DNA of 11,467 nucleotides from Methanomicrobiaceae archaeon UBA436. GTDB taxonomy: Archaea; Halobacteriota; Methanomicrobia; Methanomicrobiales; Methanoculleaceae. The translations under genes and the position numbers were made by a program. The stretch spans positions 1 to 11,467 of the forward strand of contig DAFR01000055.1 of NCBI GenBank assembly GCA_002497965.1, read 5' to 3'. The notes under the pieces are model-generated. The model was not told where the DNA came from. It worked only from the letters and a program-made list of their open reading frames with translations, and did no database searches. Positions 5,629 to 11,064 of this stretch are shown in pieces; positions within the stretch are counted from its first letter, which is position 1; each line of letters opens with the position of its first letter.

Positions 5629-6402
5629 TCAATTGCTCCCGTCCCGCCGGGTGGATTTGACCTCCTGTGACTGTAGCGCCCCGATGGCTTTGAGCGCCCT
5701 GTAACCCTTTCCGGTTATGATGTAGTCTCCCCGCTCGTGCTGCTGGAGGATCATCCCGGCATCCTGGAGTTTCTTGAGATGAAAGAGCAGGTTTCCCCCT
5801 TTCAGGCCGGTCAGGGTTGAGATCTCCGAGAATGTCTGCGTCCCGGTGGCAAGTGACTGGACGATCCTGAACCTGTGGCGGTTTGCAAGCGGCTCAAGAA
5901 AGTCCTGAACCAGGGTATCTCCAGGCAGATCGGCGATGGCCAGGGTATCTTCCTCGCCCTGGTAGATCCCGAGCGATCGCATCAGGTCGATCTGTTTCTC
6001 AAATAGACGGTTTGTCTCGGCAAAACAGGTGGAGCAGTTCTCAAATCTCCCCTCCTCTCGCATCTTTGCCAGTCTGTCGCGGTATGACCGGACAACCTCT
6101 TCACGGACCTCGCCGTCTCCAATAAGTTCTGCTGAACTCTTGAGAAAATCGTAGAATGTGGCGTAACATTGGTCACGCATCGGACAATCCCGGATCATCC
6201 GTTCCTGTAGCCCGCGCTCCGCGTCGCCAAGATGCTGCTCGACAAAGAGGCTGGCATACTCTTTCCTGAGCCCTGAAAGCGCCATCTCGATTTTCTGGCT
6301 GTTTGCGTGGTCTATAAACCGCCGCAATTCGTTTCTTAGAGCCTCAATCTCTTTTTGGACCACCTTTATCTCACGGAGATAGTTTTCTGCTCCGTCAGTC
6401 AC
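5629..6402 (-). CDS. Four-cysteine winged-helix transcriptional regulator
   Basis: From the GTG at 6402 this is a 257-residue protein. The N-terminal half is coiled-coil-like (about 8-60), followed by a helical region with two cysteine pairs, CPMRDQC and ENCSTC (C73, C79, C123, C126). Together these could bind a metal or Fe-S cluster or form disulfides. The C-terminal part (about 165-240) is an ArsR/MarR-like winged helix: LEPLANRHRFRIVQSL, then TFSEISTLTGLKGGNLLFHLKKL as recognition region and a DYIITGKGYRAL wing. It probably binds its own promoter region and that of the divergent Cys-rich/MTH865 operon in response to redox or metal state; the ligand is inference. GTG is preferred because the strong GAGGAGG is 7 bases from it, but only 1 base from the ATG at 6408. 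Confidence 0.88.
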   Translation of the reverse strand: MTDGAENYLREIKVVQKEIEALRNELRRFIDHANSQKIEMALSGLRKEYASLFVEQHLGDAERGLQERMIRDCPMRDQCYATFYDFLKSSAELIGDGEVREEVVRSYRDRLAKMREEGRFENCSTCFAETNRLFEKQIDLMRSLGIYQGEEDTLAIADLPGDTLVQDFLEPLANRHRFRIVQSLATGTQTFSEISTLTGLKGGNLLFHLKKLQDAGMILQQHERGDYIITGKGYRALKAIGALQSQEVKSTRRDGSN

Positions 6403-6409
6403 AGGCATC

Positions 6410-6416
6410 CCTCCTC
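6410..6416 (-). promoter_or_regulatory. Strong ribosome binding site that decides the regulator start
   Basis: On the minus strand GAGGAGG ends one base before ATG (6408) and seven bases before GTG (6402). The spacing favours initiation at GTG. Confidence 0.55.
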
Positions 6417-6464
6417 TGATAAGGTTCCCGGGTGTGGCCGGGGTCGTTGTGTTCGGTCATGGGA

Positions 6465-6566
6465 GTGTAGCACCCGGTTTGTTGTATAGTTTAATGACGC
6501 TAATCTATATTAATATAACTGTCGAATATGATGATCGGTGAGAACCATGCCTGAATGGTGCTACAC
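6465..6566. promoter_or_regulatory. Candidate paired operator: 10-bp inverted repeat around divergent promoter
   Basis: GTGTAGCACC at 6465-6474 is repeated as its exact reverse complement, GGTGCTACAC, at 6557-6566. The midpoint (about 6515) nearly coincides with the centre of the TATA palindrome at 6506-6517. One arm is in the regulator's leader and the other inside codons 4-7 of the Cys-rich gene. This layout would suit looping or two-site binding by the adjacent winged-helix protein. Function is inferred. Confidence 0.35.
6506..6517. promoter_or_regulatory. Palindromic TATA box of the divergent promoter region
   Basis: TATATTAATATA is a perfect 12-bp palindrome, 29 bp before the ATG at 6547, so it can serve as TATA box for the Cys-rich/MTH865 operon with a very short leader. 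Because it is symmetric it might also direct transcription leftward. A second candidate for the regulator is ACTATACAA at about 6483-6491 on the minus strand. GGTGA at 6537-6541 is the ribosome binding site of the rightward gene. Confidence 0.55.
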
Positions 6567-6711
6567 CAGAGAGTCCGTATCGGACGAGAAGGCGGAGCAG
6601 GCGCTTCTTGCAGTGAAGAGCGCCTGTTTCGGCTGTGCAGAGCACAGCAACGACTGCTCGCTGGCAAAGGCCGTGCGGGATATCACTGAGATGCTGGAGG
6701 TAAAAGAATGA
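6547..6711 (+). CDS. 54-aa cysteine-rich small protein
   Basis: Translation begins [20 protein letters not shown] and ends EMLEVKE: 54 residues with four cysteines, C5, C27, C30 and C37 (C-x2-C-x6-C in the core [10 protein letters not shown] region), flanked by helices. The pattern suggests a small metal-binding or redox-active peptide; I do not know a family name. GGTGA lies five bases before the ATG, and a TATA box lies 29 bp upstream. The stop overlaps the start of the MTH865-family gene in ATGA, so the two are translationally coupled. Codon third positions are mostly G or C, like the neighbours. The CxxC-helix arrangement recalls the CSTC segment of the divergent regulator, but homology cannot be claimed from so little sequence. 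Confidence 0.85.
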   Translation: MPEWCYTRESVSDEKAEQALLAVKSACFGCAEHSNDCSLAKAVRDITEMLEVKE

Positions 6712-6947
6712 ACGTAAAAGAAGAGATCCGGGCACAGATCATCGGTGCTCTTGCCGGTGCAAAGTTCCCGATCGGTACGCCAGAGGAACTCCTTGCTGCA
6801 TTCCCTGATGGAGCAAAGACCCGGTGTAAAGCAGGCGATGTGGAGATGACCGCAGGTGAAGCGGGCTCTCTCCTGAAGTCAGAGGATTTCCCATTCAAAA
6901 CCCCGGAGCAGGTGGCCGACACCATTCTCTCCCGGGCGGGAATGTAA
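6708..6947 (+). CDS. MTH865-like family protein
   Basis: This 79-residue protein matches the MTH865 family, named after the Methanothermobacter protein of known structure: a compact helical fold distantly like EF-hands. Seen here are the N-terminal [19 protein letters not shown] segment, the central [12 protein letters not shown], the [17 protein letters not shown] loop-helix (about 40-57) and the C-terminal [14 protein letters not shown] helix. Length is typical for the family. The biochemical role is unknown; the family is found mainly in methanogens. It is the second gene of an operon with the Cys-rich 54-aa protein (ATGA overlap) and is divergent from a four-cysteine regulator, so it may belong to a redox- or metal-linked response, which is inference. 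Confidence 0.93.
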   Translation: MNVKEEIRAQIIGALAGAKFPIGTPEELLAAFPDGAKTRCKAGDVEMTAGEAGSLLKSEDFPFKTPEQVADTILSRAGM

Positions 6948-6949
6948 AC

Positions 6950-6957
6950 TTTTTTTT
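6950..6957 (+). terminator. T8 terminator after MTH865-family gene
   Basis: Eight T residues begin three bases after the stop codon of the operon. Confidence 0.65.
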
Positions 6958-7015
6958 GCGCCCGCGCTTTCCAATGCCCCCGAGTATATCTTCAGGCGTC
7001 CCGGTGAGATCCACC

Positions 7016-7142
7016 TTAAAGATCCTGTTTCCGGCCCTTGCGCGGCTTCCAGCGGTCTATCGCCACACACTGCCTGCGCCGGAAGGTGGGTTTGGTGACG
7101 AAGGACGCGCATCGGATGCGACTTGATCGTCCCCCCCCGCAT
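7016..7142 (-). pseudogene. Possible small basic ORF interrupted at a poly-G run
   Basis: On the minus strand an ATG at 7142 is followed by a run of eight G residues (7131-7138). With seven G residues the frame would read MRGGRSSRIRCASFVTKP, then TFRRRQCVAIDRWKPRKGRKQDL and a TAA at 7016-7018: about 41 residues, very basic at the C-terminus. About four of five third positions in this frame are G or C, as in the real genes nearby, whereas the uninterrupted frame from the same ATG looks non-coding. A weak AATACAAA box lies about 30 bp upstream, which would suit a leaderless message. It may be a gene broken by a frameshift, a sequencing error in the homopolymer, a decayed fragment or chance. I do not recognise the family. 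Confidence 0.35.
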
Positions 7143-7210
7143 TACTGCCGGGGAAAGGTGTGAGTTTGTATTTCAGATCTATGACCTGATGGCTCCGGGT
7201 TGTGTCTGCG

Positions 7211-7224
7211 AAAAATATGAAAAA
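7211..7224 (-). terminator. Double T5 tract after the PEGA-like protein gene
   Basis: On the minus strand two T5 runs (7220-7224 and 7211-7215) begin about nine bases after the stop codon at 7233. Confidence 0.6.
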
Positions 7225-7232
7225 TAGTTTGT

Positions 7233-7919
7233 TCAGTCTTTTCTCCCCGCAACCAGGAGCAGCCCCGCAATCAACAGGGCGCCGCCAGCAATGGCCGGAG
7301 AGAGAGGTGCGGTCTGTGTGGGTGTCGTGATCGGGTTCAGCGTCACGTAGAGGTCGACGGTCTCACCCTTCCCGGGGTACTGCTCGACGGTGCCGGTGTA
7401 GGTCTGATACCCTTCCTTTGTCACGGTGTATGTCCTGTAGGGTGTTCCGGTCGTGTAGACCTCCACGGTAAGGACTCCCTGGCTCGTGACACCCTTGACC
7501 TCGTTATCGAACTGAACCGTTGCCCCATCAACGTTGACATGGACGGTGTACCAGCCGATATCCCCGCCGATTATCGGTGCTGCTGTGGGCTGGACGGGGT
7601 TGAGGGTCGCGTAAAGGTCAAAGACCTCCCCTTTGGCCGGGACGGATGTGACATCACCATAGTATGTCGTGTAGCCGTCTTTCTCCACGCGGAAGGTCTT
7701 ATAGGGAGTTCCTGTGGTGTAAACAGGGACGTAGAGCACACCGGCCTCGATCGTTCCCTGATACTCGTTGTCAAAGTAGACATCTGCTCCATTCACGTTG
7801 CAGTTCACTGCATACCATCCATTGTCTCCGCCTATGGGCGGTTGAGCGCTCGAAGGAAGGACAATAAAACAGCAGGCGAGAAGAGAAAAGATCAGTAGGT
7901 TGCGTAAAACGCTCTGCAT
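7233..7919 (-). CDS. Secreted, membrane-anchored protein with two PEGA-like repeats
   Basis: This 228-residue protein has a signal peptide (about 1-25, hydrophobic LLIFSLLACCFIVL, cleavage near SSAQ). Two consecutive 80-residue repeats follow (29-108 and 117-196). Each starts IGGD-x-GWY, continues with V-N/D-G-A-x-V-x-FDNE, then VYTTGTPY, a DGY/EGY turn, a KGE motif, and ends in TLNP. These are PEGA-like beta-sandwich repeats, common in surface proteins of Methanomicrobiales. A Thr/Pro linker leads to a C-terminal membrane helix (about 206-224) ending in RKD, so the protein should sit outside the cell, anchored in the membrane. Role unknown; cell-surface structure or adhesion are family-based guesses. 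The ATG lies in a perfect palindrome, with GAGG six bases before it. It stands alone. Confidence 0.9.
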   Translation of the reverse strand: MQSVLRNLLIFSLLACCFIVLPSSAQPPIGGDNGWYAVNCNVNGADVYFDNEYQGTIEAGVLYVPVYTTGTPYKTFRVEKDGYTTYYGDVTSVPAKGEVFDLYATLNPVQPTAAPIIGGDIGWYTVHVNVDGATVQFDNEVKGVTSQGVLTVEVYTTGTPYRTYTVTKEGYQTYTGTVEQYPGKGETVDLYVTLNPITTPTQTAPLSPAIAGGALLIAGLLLVAGRKD

Positions 7920-7926
7920 GCAGAGC
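7911..7926. promoter_or_regulatory. 16-bp perfect palindrome over the start codon of the PEGA-like gene
   Basis: GCTCTGCATGCAGAGC is its own reverse complement and contains the ATG (minus strand, 7919-7917) at its centre. It could be a repressor site or affect translation initiation. No protein is known to bind it. Confidence 0.3.
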
Positions 7927-7949
7927 CTCTACCCTAATGAGCAAAAAAT

Positions 7950-8260
7950 CTTTCTTAAGTGTTTTGTCACCACTCCCCGCCGGGAGAAAAGAGCCGGAGG
8001 GTCTCTGGAGAAGGTTGTGCAGATCGGGTGCAATTCTTTATCGTCGGGACGCCGTGCCCTCCCTCATTATCCCGTCACGAGGGGGGCTGTGGCGGTGGCA
8101 GGTGAGCATTTTTTGCGCACTCTGATTCCAGTAAGGGTATACACGCGAACGAGGGCATTCTTTGTTAACGGGTGTGCGAAACCACCTGGTTTTGGGCGTC
8201 CCAAAGGTCTAAACCTACGGTCCAGCAGGGAAAAAAAAATTCTGAAATGGCTCTGGATTA
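7950..8260. other. Intergenic region without a supportable gene
   Basis: About 310 bases lie between the divergent promoters of the PEGA-like gene and the ErcA-like gene. Open frames here (7900-8280 + and 8067-8264 -) have no binding site, family match or codon bias. A short imperfect palindrome (AACCA-CC-TGGTT) lies near 8180, and nine A residues at 8231-8239 begin an A/T-rich promoter zone. Confidence 0.4.
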
Positions 8261-8267
8261 CCACAGA

Positions 8268-8320
8268 ATATATATCGTAACGGATATTACCACCCTTCGG
8301 TTTTTCACCAAAATATATAT
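8268..8320 (+). promoter_or_regulatory. Two tandem TATA boxes upstream of the ErcA-like operon
   Basis: ATATATAT occurs at 8268-8275 and again at 8313-8320, both in A-rich context. Each is followed by the octamer ACCACCCT (8289-8296 and 8327-8334). The second box fits a transcription start near 8340-8345 and a leader of about 40 bases; the first would give a longer leader. Two promoters or a regulated alternative start are possible. Confidence 0.5.
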
Positions 8321-8380
8321 GAAAAAACCACCCTACTACTGGGTTAAGCTCTCCACGTATGTCTCGAGCTGGTGTTCTGG

Positions 8381-9529
8381 ATGAATCATAGAAACCGACT
8401 TGAACTGAGAAAGTTCGTGGCCCCAGAATTTGTCTGCGGTCAGGGGGCGCTCGATCTTGCGGGCCGGTATGCCCATAACCTCGGGATGCGACACCTTCTC
8501 CTTGTCACCGACCCTGGTGTCAGGGCCGTCGGGTGGGCTGAGGCCGTAGGGGAGAGCCTGACCGAAGCCGGGGTCTCGTTTACCATCTATGACTCTGTCA
8601 GCCCGAACCCTCGCGCCGGTGAGGTGATGGCGGGGGCGGAGGTGTATTGGTCTGAAGGCTGCAACGGGATTGTCGCGGTCGGTGGAGGAAGCCCGATGGA
8701 CTGTGCCAAGGGCATCGGGATAGTGAGCGTGAGCGGCCGGGATATACTTTCGTTCGAGGGTGTTGATCAGGTCCCGCTGCCCCCGCCGCCGCTCATATGC
8801 GTCCCGACGACAGCTGGAACATCCGCTGATATCTCCCAGTTTGCTATCATCGGGGACGAAGAGGGTAGACGCAAAGTGGCCATCATCTCCAAGGCGCTCG
8901 TCCCTGACGTCTCGCTGCTCGATCCCGAACCCCTGACGACTATGCCGCGGGATCTTACCGTGGATTCCGGTATCGATGCCCTCACTCATGCGATCGAGGC
9001 ATACGTCTCAAACGCCAGTTCCCCGATCACCGATCTGCATGCCCTTGAGTCGATACGCCTTACCAGTAAAGCGATGCCGGCGGTCCTCGAGAACCCTGAT
9101 GACCTGAACCTCCGGTTCTCGACCCTCCTTGCCAGCCTTCACGCCGGTCTTGCGTTCTCCAATGCAAGTGTCGGTGCGGTGCACGCCATGGCGCACGCTC
9201 TCGGCGGGGTCTATGACCTTGCACACGGCCGCTGCAACGCGCTCCTCCTTGAGTATGTGATCGAGGCCAACTACGAGGCGGCGTCCATCCGCTACGACCG
9301 GATTGGCGCGATCCTCGGACAGGGGCAGGACGAATGGATGTCACCTGCAGGGGTGGTGGCGGCGTTCAGGAGGTCGCTTGGCATCTCCGGGACGCTTTCC
9401 ACGCTCGGTGTCACCAGGGACATGATCCCGGCCCTTGCAGAACGGGCATACGTTGATCCATGCCTTGCAACAAACCCCCGCGATCTTTCCCGCGAAGAGA
9501 TTGAGGAGATCTATGAGCGAGCACTCTGA
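8381..9529 (+). CDS. ercA: Iron-containing alcohol dehydrogenase, ErcA-like
   Basis: A group III (Fe-dependent) alcohol dehydrogenase of 382 residues. The N-terminal nucleotide-binding domain has VGGGSPMDCAKG (100-111). The helical C-terminal domain carries the four metal ligands with family spacing: D199, H203, H268 and H282 (in GIDALTHAIEA, GAVHAMAH and LAHGRCNALLL). The distinctive segments RKFVAPEFV, TDPGV, PTTAGTSADISQFAII and YVSNASSPITDLHALE resemble ErcA of Pseudomonas, which takes part in regulating ethanol oxidation and whose gene neighbours sensor-kinase genes. Here the next gene, overlapping by 17 bp, encodes a PAS sensor-like protein, which fits that pairing. All metal ligands are kept, so it may also be catalytic toward small alcohols or aldehydes with NAD(P). 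ATG 8381 is preferred over GTG 8372, whose GGTG serves as ribosome binding site. Confidence 0.85.
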   Translation: MNHRNRLELRKFVAPEFVCGQGALDLAGRYAHNLGMRHLLLVTDPGVRAVGWAEAVGESLTEAGVSFTIYDSVSPNPRAGEVMAGAEVYWSEGCNGIVAVGGGSPMDCAKGIGIVSVSGRDILSFEGVDQVPLPPPPLICVPTTAGTSADISQFAIIGDEEGRRKVAIISKALVPDVSLLDPEPLTTMPRDLTVDSGIDALTHAIEAYVSNASSPITDLHALESIRLTSKAMPAVLENPDDLNLRFSTLLASLHAGLAFSNASVGAVHAMAHALGGVYDLAHGRCNALLLEYVIEANYEAASIRYDRIGAILGQGQDEWMSPAGVVAAFRRSLGISGTLSTLGVTRDMIPALAERAYVDPCLATNPRDLSREEIEEIYERAL

Positions 9530-10637
9530 CCCCCGGCTAGCTCGGGAAGCCCTACGTGAGAAGATCATCGGTCTCGGGGAGACCTCCCACCATAAGAGTT
9601 ACTACCCGGAACTCCAGAGCCGGCTTGCGGAACTTGAGCGGTTCAGGGCGCTGCTCGATCAGACATACGATGCAATCTTTCTGATCCAGGCAAAGGGCGG
9701 GAGAGTTGTGGACTTTAACGCCACCGCACAGAGGTATCTCGGATACTCAAGGGAAGAACTTCTCTCCAGATCTTTTGAAGACCTTGTATGCCCCGAGCAG
9801 AGGTCGGACTTCCTTGACTATGCCCGGCGAAGACACAGGTCGCCGGCGGAGTCGGGGGAGACATATAGGGTCTCGCTTCTCACGCGTGATGGCCGGGATA
9901 TACCTATGGAGGTTGCTTTCCGTTCGGTCACCTTTGGCGATGACCGCTACATCGTGGCGATAGCACGGGACATCACCGAGCGCATCCGGATCGAGCGCGA
10001 CCTCAGGATCAAGGAGAGCGCGTTCGAATCCTCGATAAACGGGATCCTGATCGCCGATCTGGAGAGAGCGGTCACGTATGCGAATCCGAGCTTTGCGGAG
10101 ATGTTCGGCTACAGCGGTCCAGAGGCTCTCAGGGGGATGAACCTGGAGAGTTTCTTTGTCGACCCATCCGTTGCGGAAGAGATCGTCCGTGATCTCCTGC
10201 AGAACCGGCCGGTCATACTGGAGGTGGAGGGGTTGCGACGCGACGAATCGTCGTTTCACATCGAGGTCTCCGGCAGCGCTGTGCAGAACGAGACCGGGCA
10301 GCCTTTCTGCATCATGCTGATCGTCATGGATATCACCGAGCGCATCAGGCTTGATAATCTGAAGCGAGAGTCCTACGCGCAGCTTGGAAAGAATATTGAG
10401 CAGTTTGCGGTTATCGGAGACCATATCCGGAACCCCCTCCAGGTGATCGTCGGCTGCGCGGAGATGATAGACGACCCCCTTGCGGAGAAGATCCTGGAGC
10501 AGGCGGGGCTGATAGATCGGTTTATCGCCGAACTTGACCGGGGGTGGGTTGAGTCCGCAAATGTCAGGAACTTTCTGCGGAAACACGGTGAGGAGGCCGA
10601 GTTGCCAGAGAGAAGACCGATCCAGCCTGACAACTGA
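9513..10637 (+). CDS. PAS-PAS sensor protein with lone His-box (DHp-like) end
   Basis: This 374-residue soluble protein begins at the ATG at 9513, preceded by GAGGAGAT. A short N-terminal helix (about 30-48) leads to PAS 1 (about 45-158, ending in ARDITERIRIERDL) and PAS 2 (about 166-281, ending in VMDITERIRLDNL). A C-terminal helical segment (about 282-355) contains GDHIRNPLQVIVG, which resembles a histidine-kinase H box with candidate phospho-acceptor H304. No ATP-binding (HATPase) domain follows: the protein ends after about 70 more residues, so it cannot phosphorylate itself. It may be a phosphotransfer partner, a dimeric sensor or a decayed kinase. The two PAS domains probably sense a redox cofactor or small ligand. 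It overlaps the ErcA-like gene by 17 bp and should be co-translated with it. Confidence 0.9.
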   Translation: MSEHSDPRLAREALREKIIGLGETSHHKSYYPELQSRLAELERFRALLDQTYDAIFLIQAKGGRVVDFNATAQRYLGYSREELLSRSFEDLVCPEQRSDFLDYARRRHRSPAESGETYRVSLLTRDGRDIPMEVAFRSVTFGDDRYIVAIARDITERIRIERDLRIKESAFESSINGILIADLERAVTYANPSFAEMFGYSGPEALRGMNLESFFVDPSVAEEIVRDLLQNRPVILEVEGLRRDESSFHIEVSGSAVQNETGQPFCIMLIVMDITERIRLDNLKRESYAQLGKNIEQFAVIGDHIRNPLQVIVGCAEMIDDPLAEKILEQAGLIDRFIAELDRGWVESANVRNFLRKHGEEAELPERRPIQPDN

Positions 10638-10655
10638 ACTGATTCCATTCTGCAC

Positions 10656-10660
10656 AAAAA
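10656..10660 (-). terminator. T5 terminator of tRNA-Arg
   Basis: On the minus strand TTTTT begins eight bases after the tRNA 3' end. Confidence 0.5.
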
Positions 10661-10667
10661 CGGTAGA

Positions 10668-10739
10668 CGCCCCGGCCGGGATTTGAACCCGGGTCGAAAG
10701 CTCCGGAGGCTTTCAGGATGTCCACTACCCTACCGGGAC
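10668..10739 (-). tRNA. tRNA-Arg (anticodon CCG)
   Basis: On the minus strand the acceptor stem GTCCCGG pairs with CCGGGGC (one T-G wobble), with discriminator G and no encoded CCA. The D arm has the common GGGTAGTGGACATCCT form with a U-U at 13-22. The anticodon stem AAAGC/GCTTT encloses loop CTCCGGA, giving anticodon CCG (10706-10704) for CGG codons. The T arm is the standard CCGGG-TTCAAAT-CCCGG. The mobile-element copy ends only 26 bp upstream of the mature 5' end, so any TATA box at the usual distance would have to lie inside the element. A/T-rich stretches at 10743-10752 and 10755-10761 are too close to serve a start at or before the tRNA. Confidence 0.95.
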
Positions 10740-10765
10740 TGCTATATTAAATTGTTTCATATGGT

Positions 10766-10855
10766 GTGAACTACCCCGCGCCTCTCGGGCGCGGCTTCCT
10801 GCTTCATCGAACCCGCCCCGGAGGGCCTTACATGATCTCCACAGGCGTTGATTAC
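10766..10855 (-). pseudogene. Remnant of TnpB C-terminus (copy 2)
   Basis: The thirty codons are the same as in copy 1, with identical sequence, including the frameshift against the preceding RAGTARTG residues. The shared lesion means the element was already non-coding before it spread. Confidence 0.75.
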
Positions 10856-10987
10856 CCTGTTCGGGCCGTCCCGGCCCTACAGCAGATTGTATATTCCGGT
10901 TGCTTGGTTCTCGCAACGCAGACAATACATTTTTGGATGGGCGGACAGAAAAATGTATTGTCTCGAAACGTATTACGGGAAGGGCGG
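10766..10987 (-). mobile_element. Non-autonomous IS200/IS605 (TnpB)-derived element, copy 2
   Basis: A 222-bp near-identical, inverted copy of 33-254 (three differences). The left-end palindrome is perfect here: 10920-10934 pairs with 10949-10963 over 15 bp, loop 14 bases. Minus-strand codons 10855 to 10766 repeat the TnpB tail (VINACGDHVRP and SMKQEA) up to the right-end hairpin and GTAGTTCAC. The perfect palindrome suggests this copy is closer to the ancestral form than copy 1. The right end faces tRNA-Arg; the left end lies 64 bp from the end of hypD. The high identity points to a recent insertion, or to gene conversion between the copies. Confidence 0.85.
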
Positions 10988-11022
10988 GGTCTTCCCGCTA
11001 CGCCCCCTTCACCCCCGCAGGA

Positions 11023-11064
11023 TAAAAGGCCAGCGGAGAGCCAGGAGGTTTTCAGCCTCTCCGC
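11023..11064 (-). terminator. Hairpin and T-tract at the end of hypD
   Basis: GCGGAGAG (11033-11040) and CTCTCCGC (11057-11064) form a perfect 8-bp stem spanning the hypD stop, followed on the minus strand by TTTT at 11026-11023. It resembles an intrinsic terminator. Confidence 0.4.

Noticed and set aside
7900..8280. 126-codon + frame between the PEGA-like and ErcA-like genes
   Set aside because: Starts inside the antisense of another gene, has no binding site, and the translation resembles no protein family.
9435..9512. 26-codon upstream extension of the PAS protein
   Set aside because: It lies wholly within the ErcA-like gene in another frame; ATG 9513 has a good binding site and typical overlap.
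9747..10655. Long antisense frame of 302 codons opposite the PAS gene
   Set aside because: The sense strand has two clear PAS domains; the antisense frame is a shadow.
10743..10752. A/T-rich stretch as TATA box of tRNA-Arg
   Set aside because: It is centred only about 8 bases upstream of the mature tRNA, so a start 25 bases downstream would fall inside the gene.
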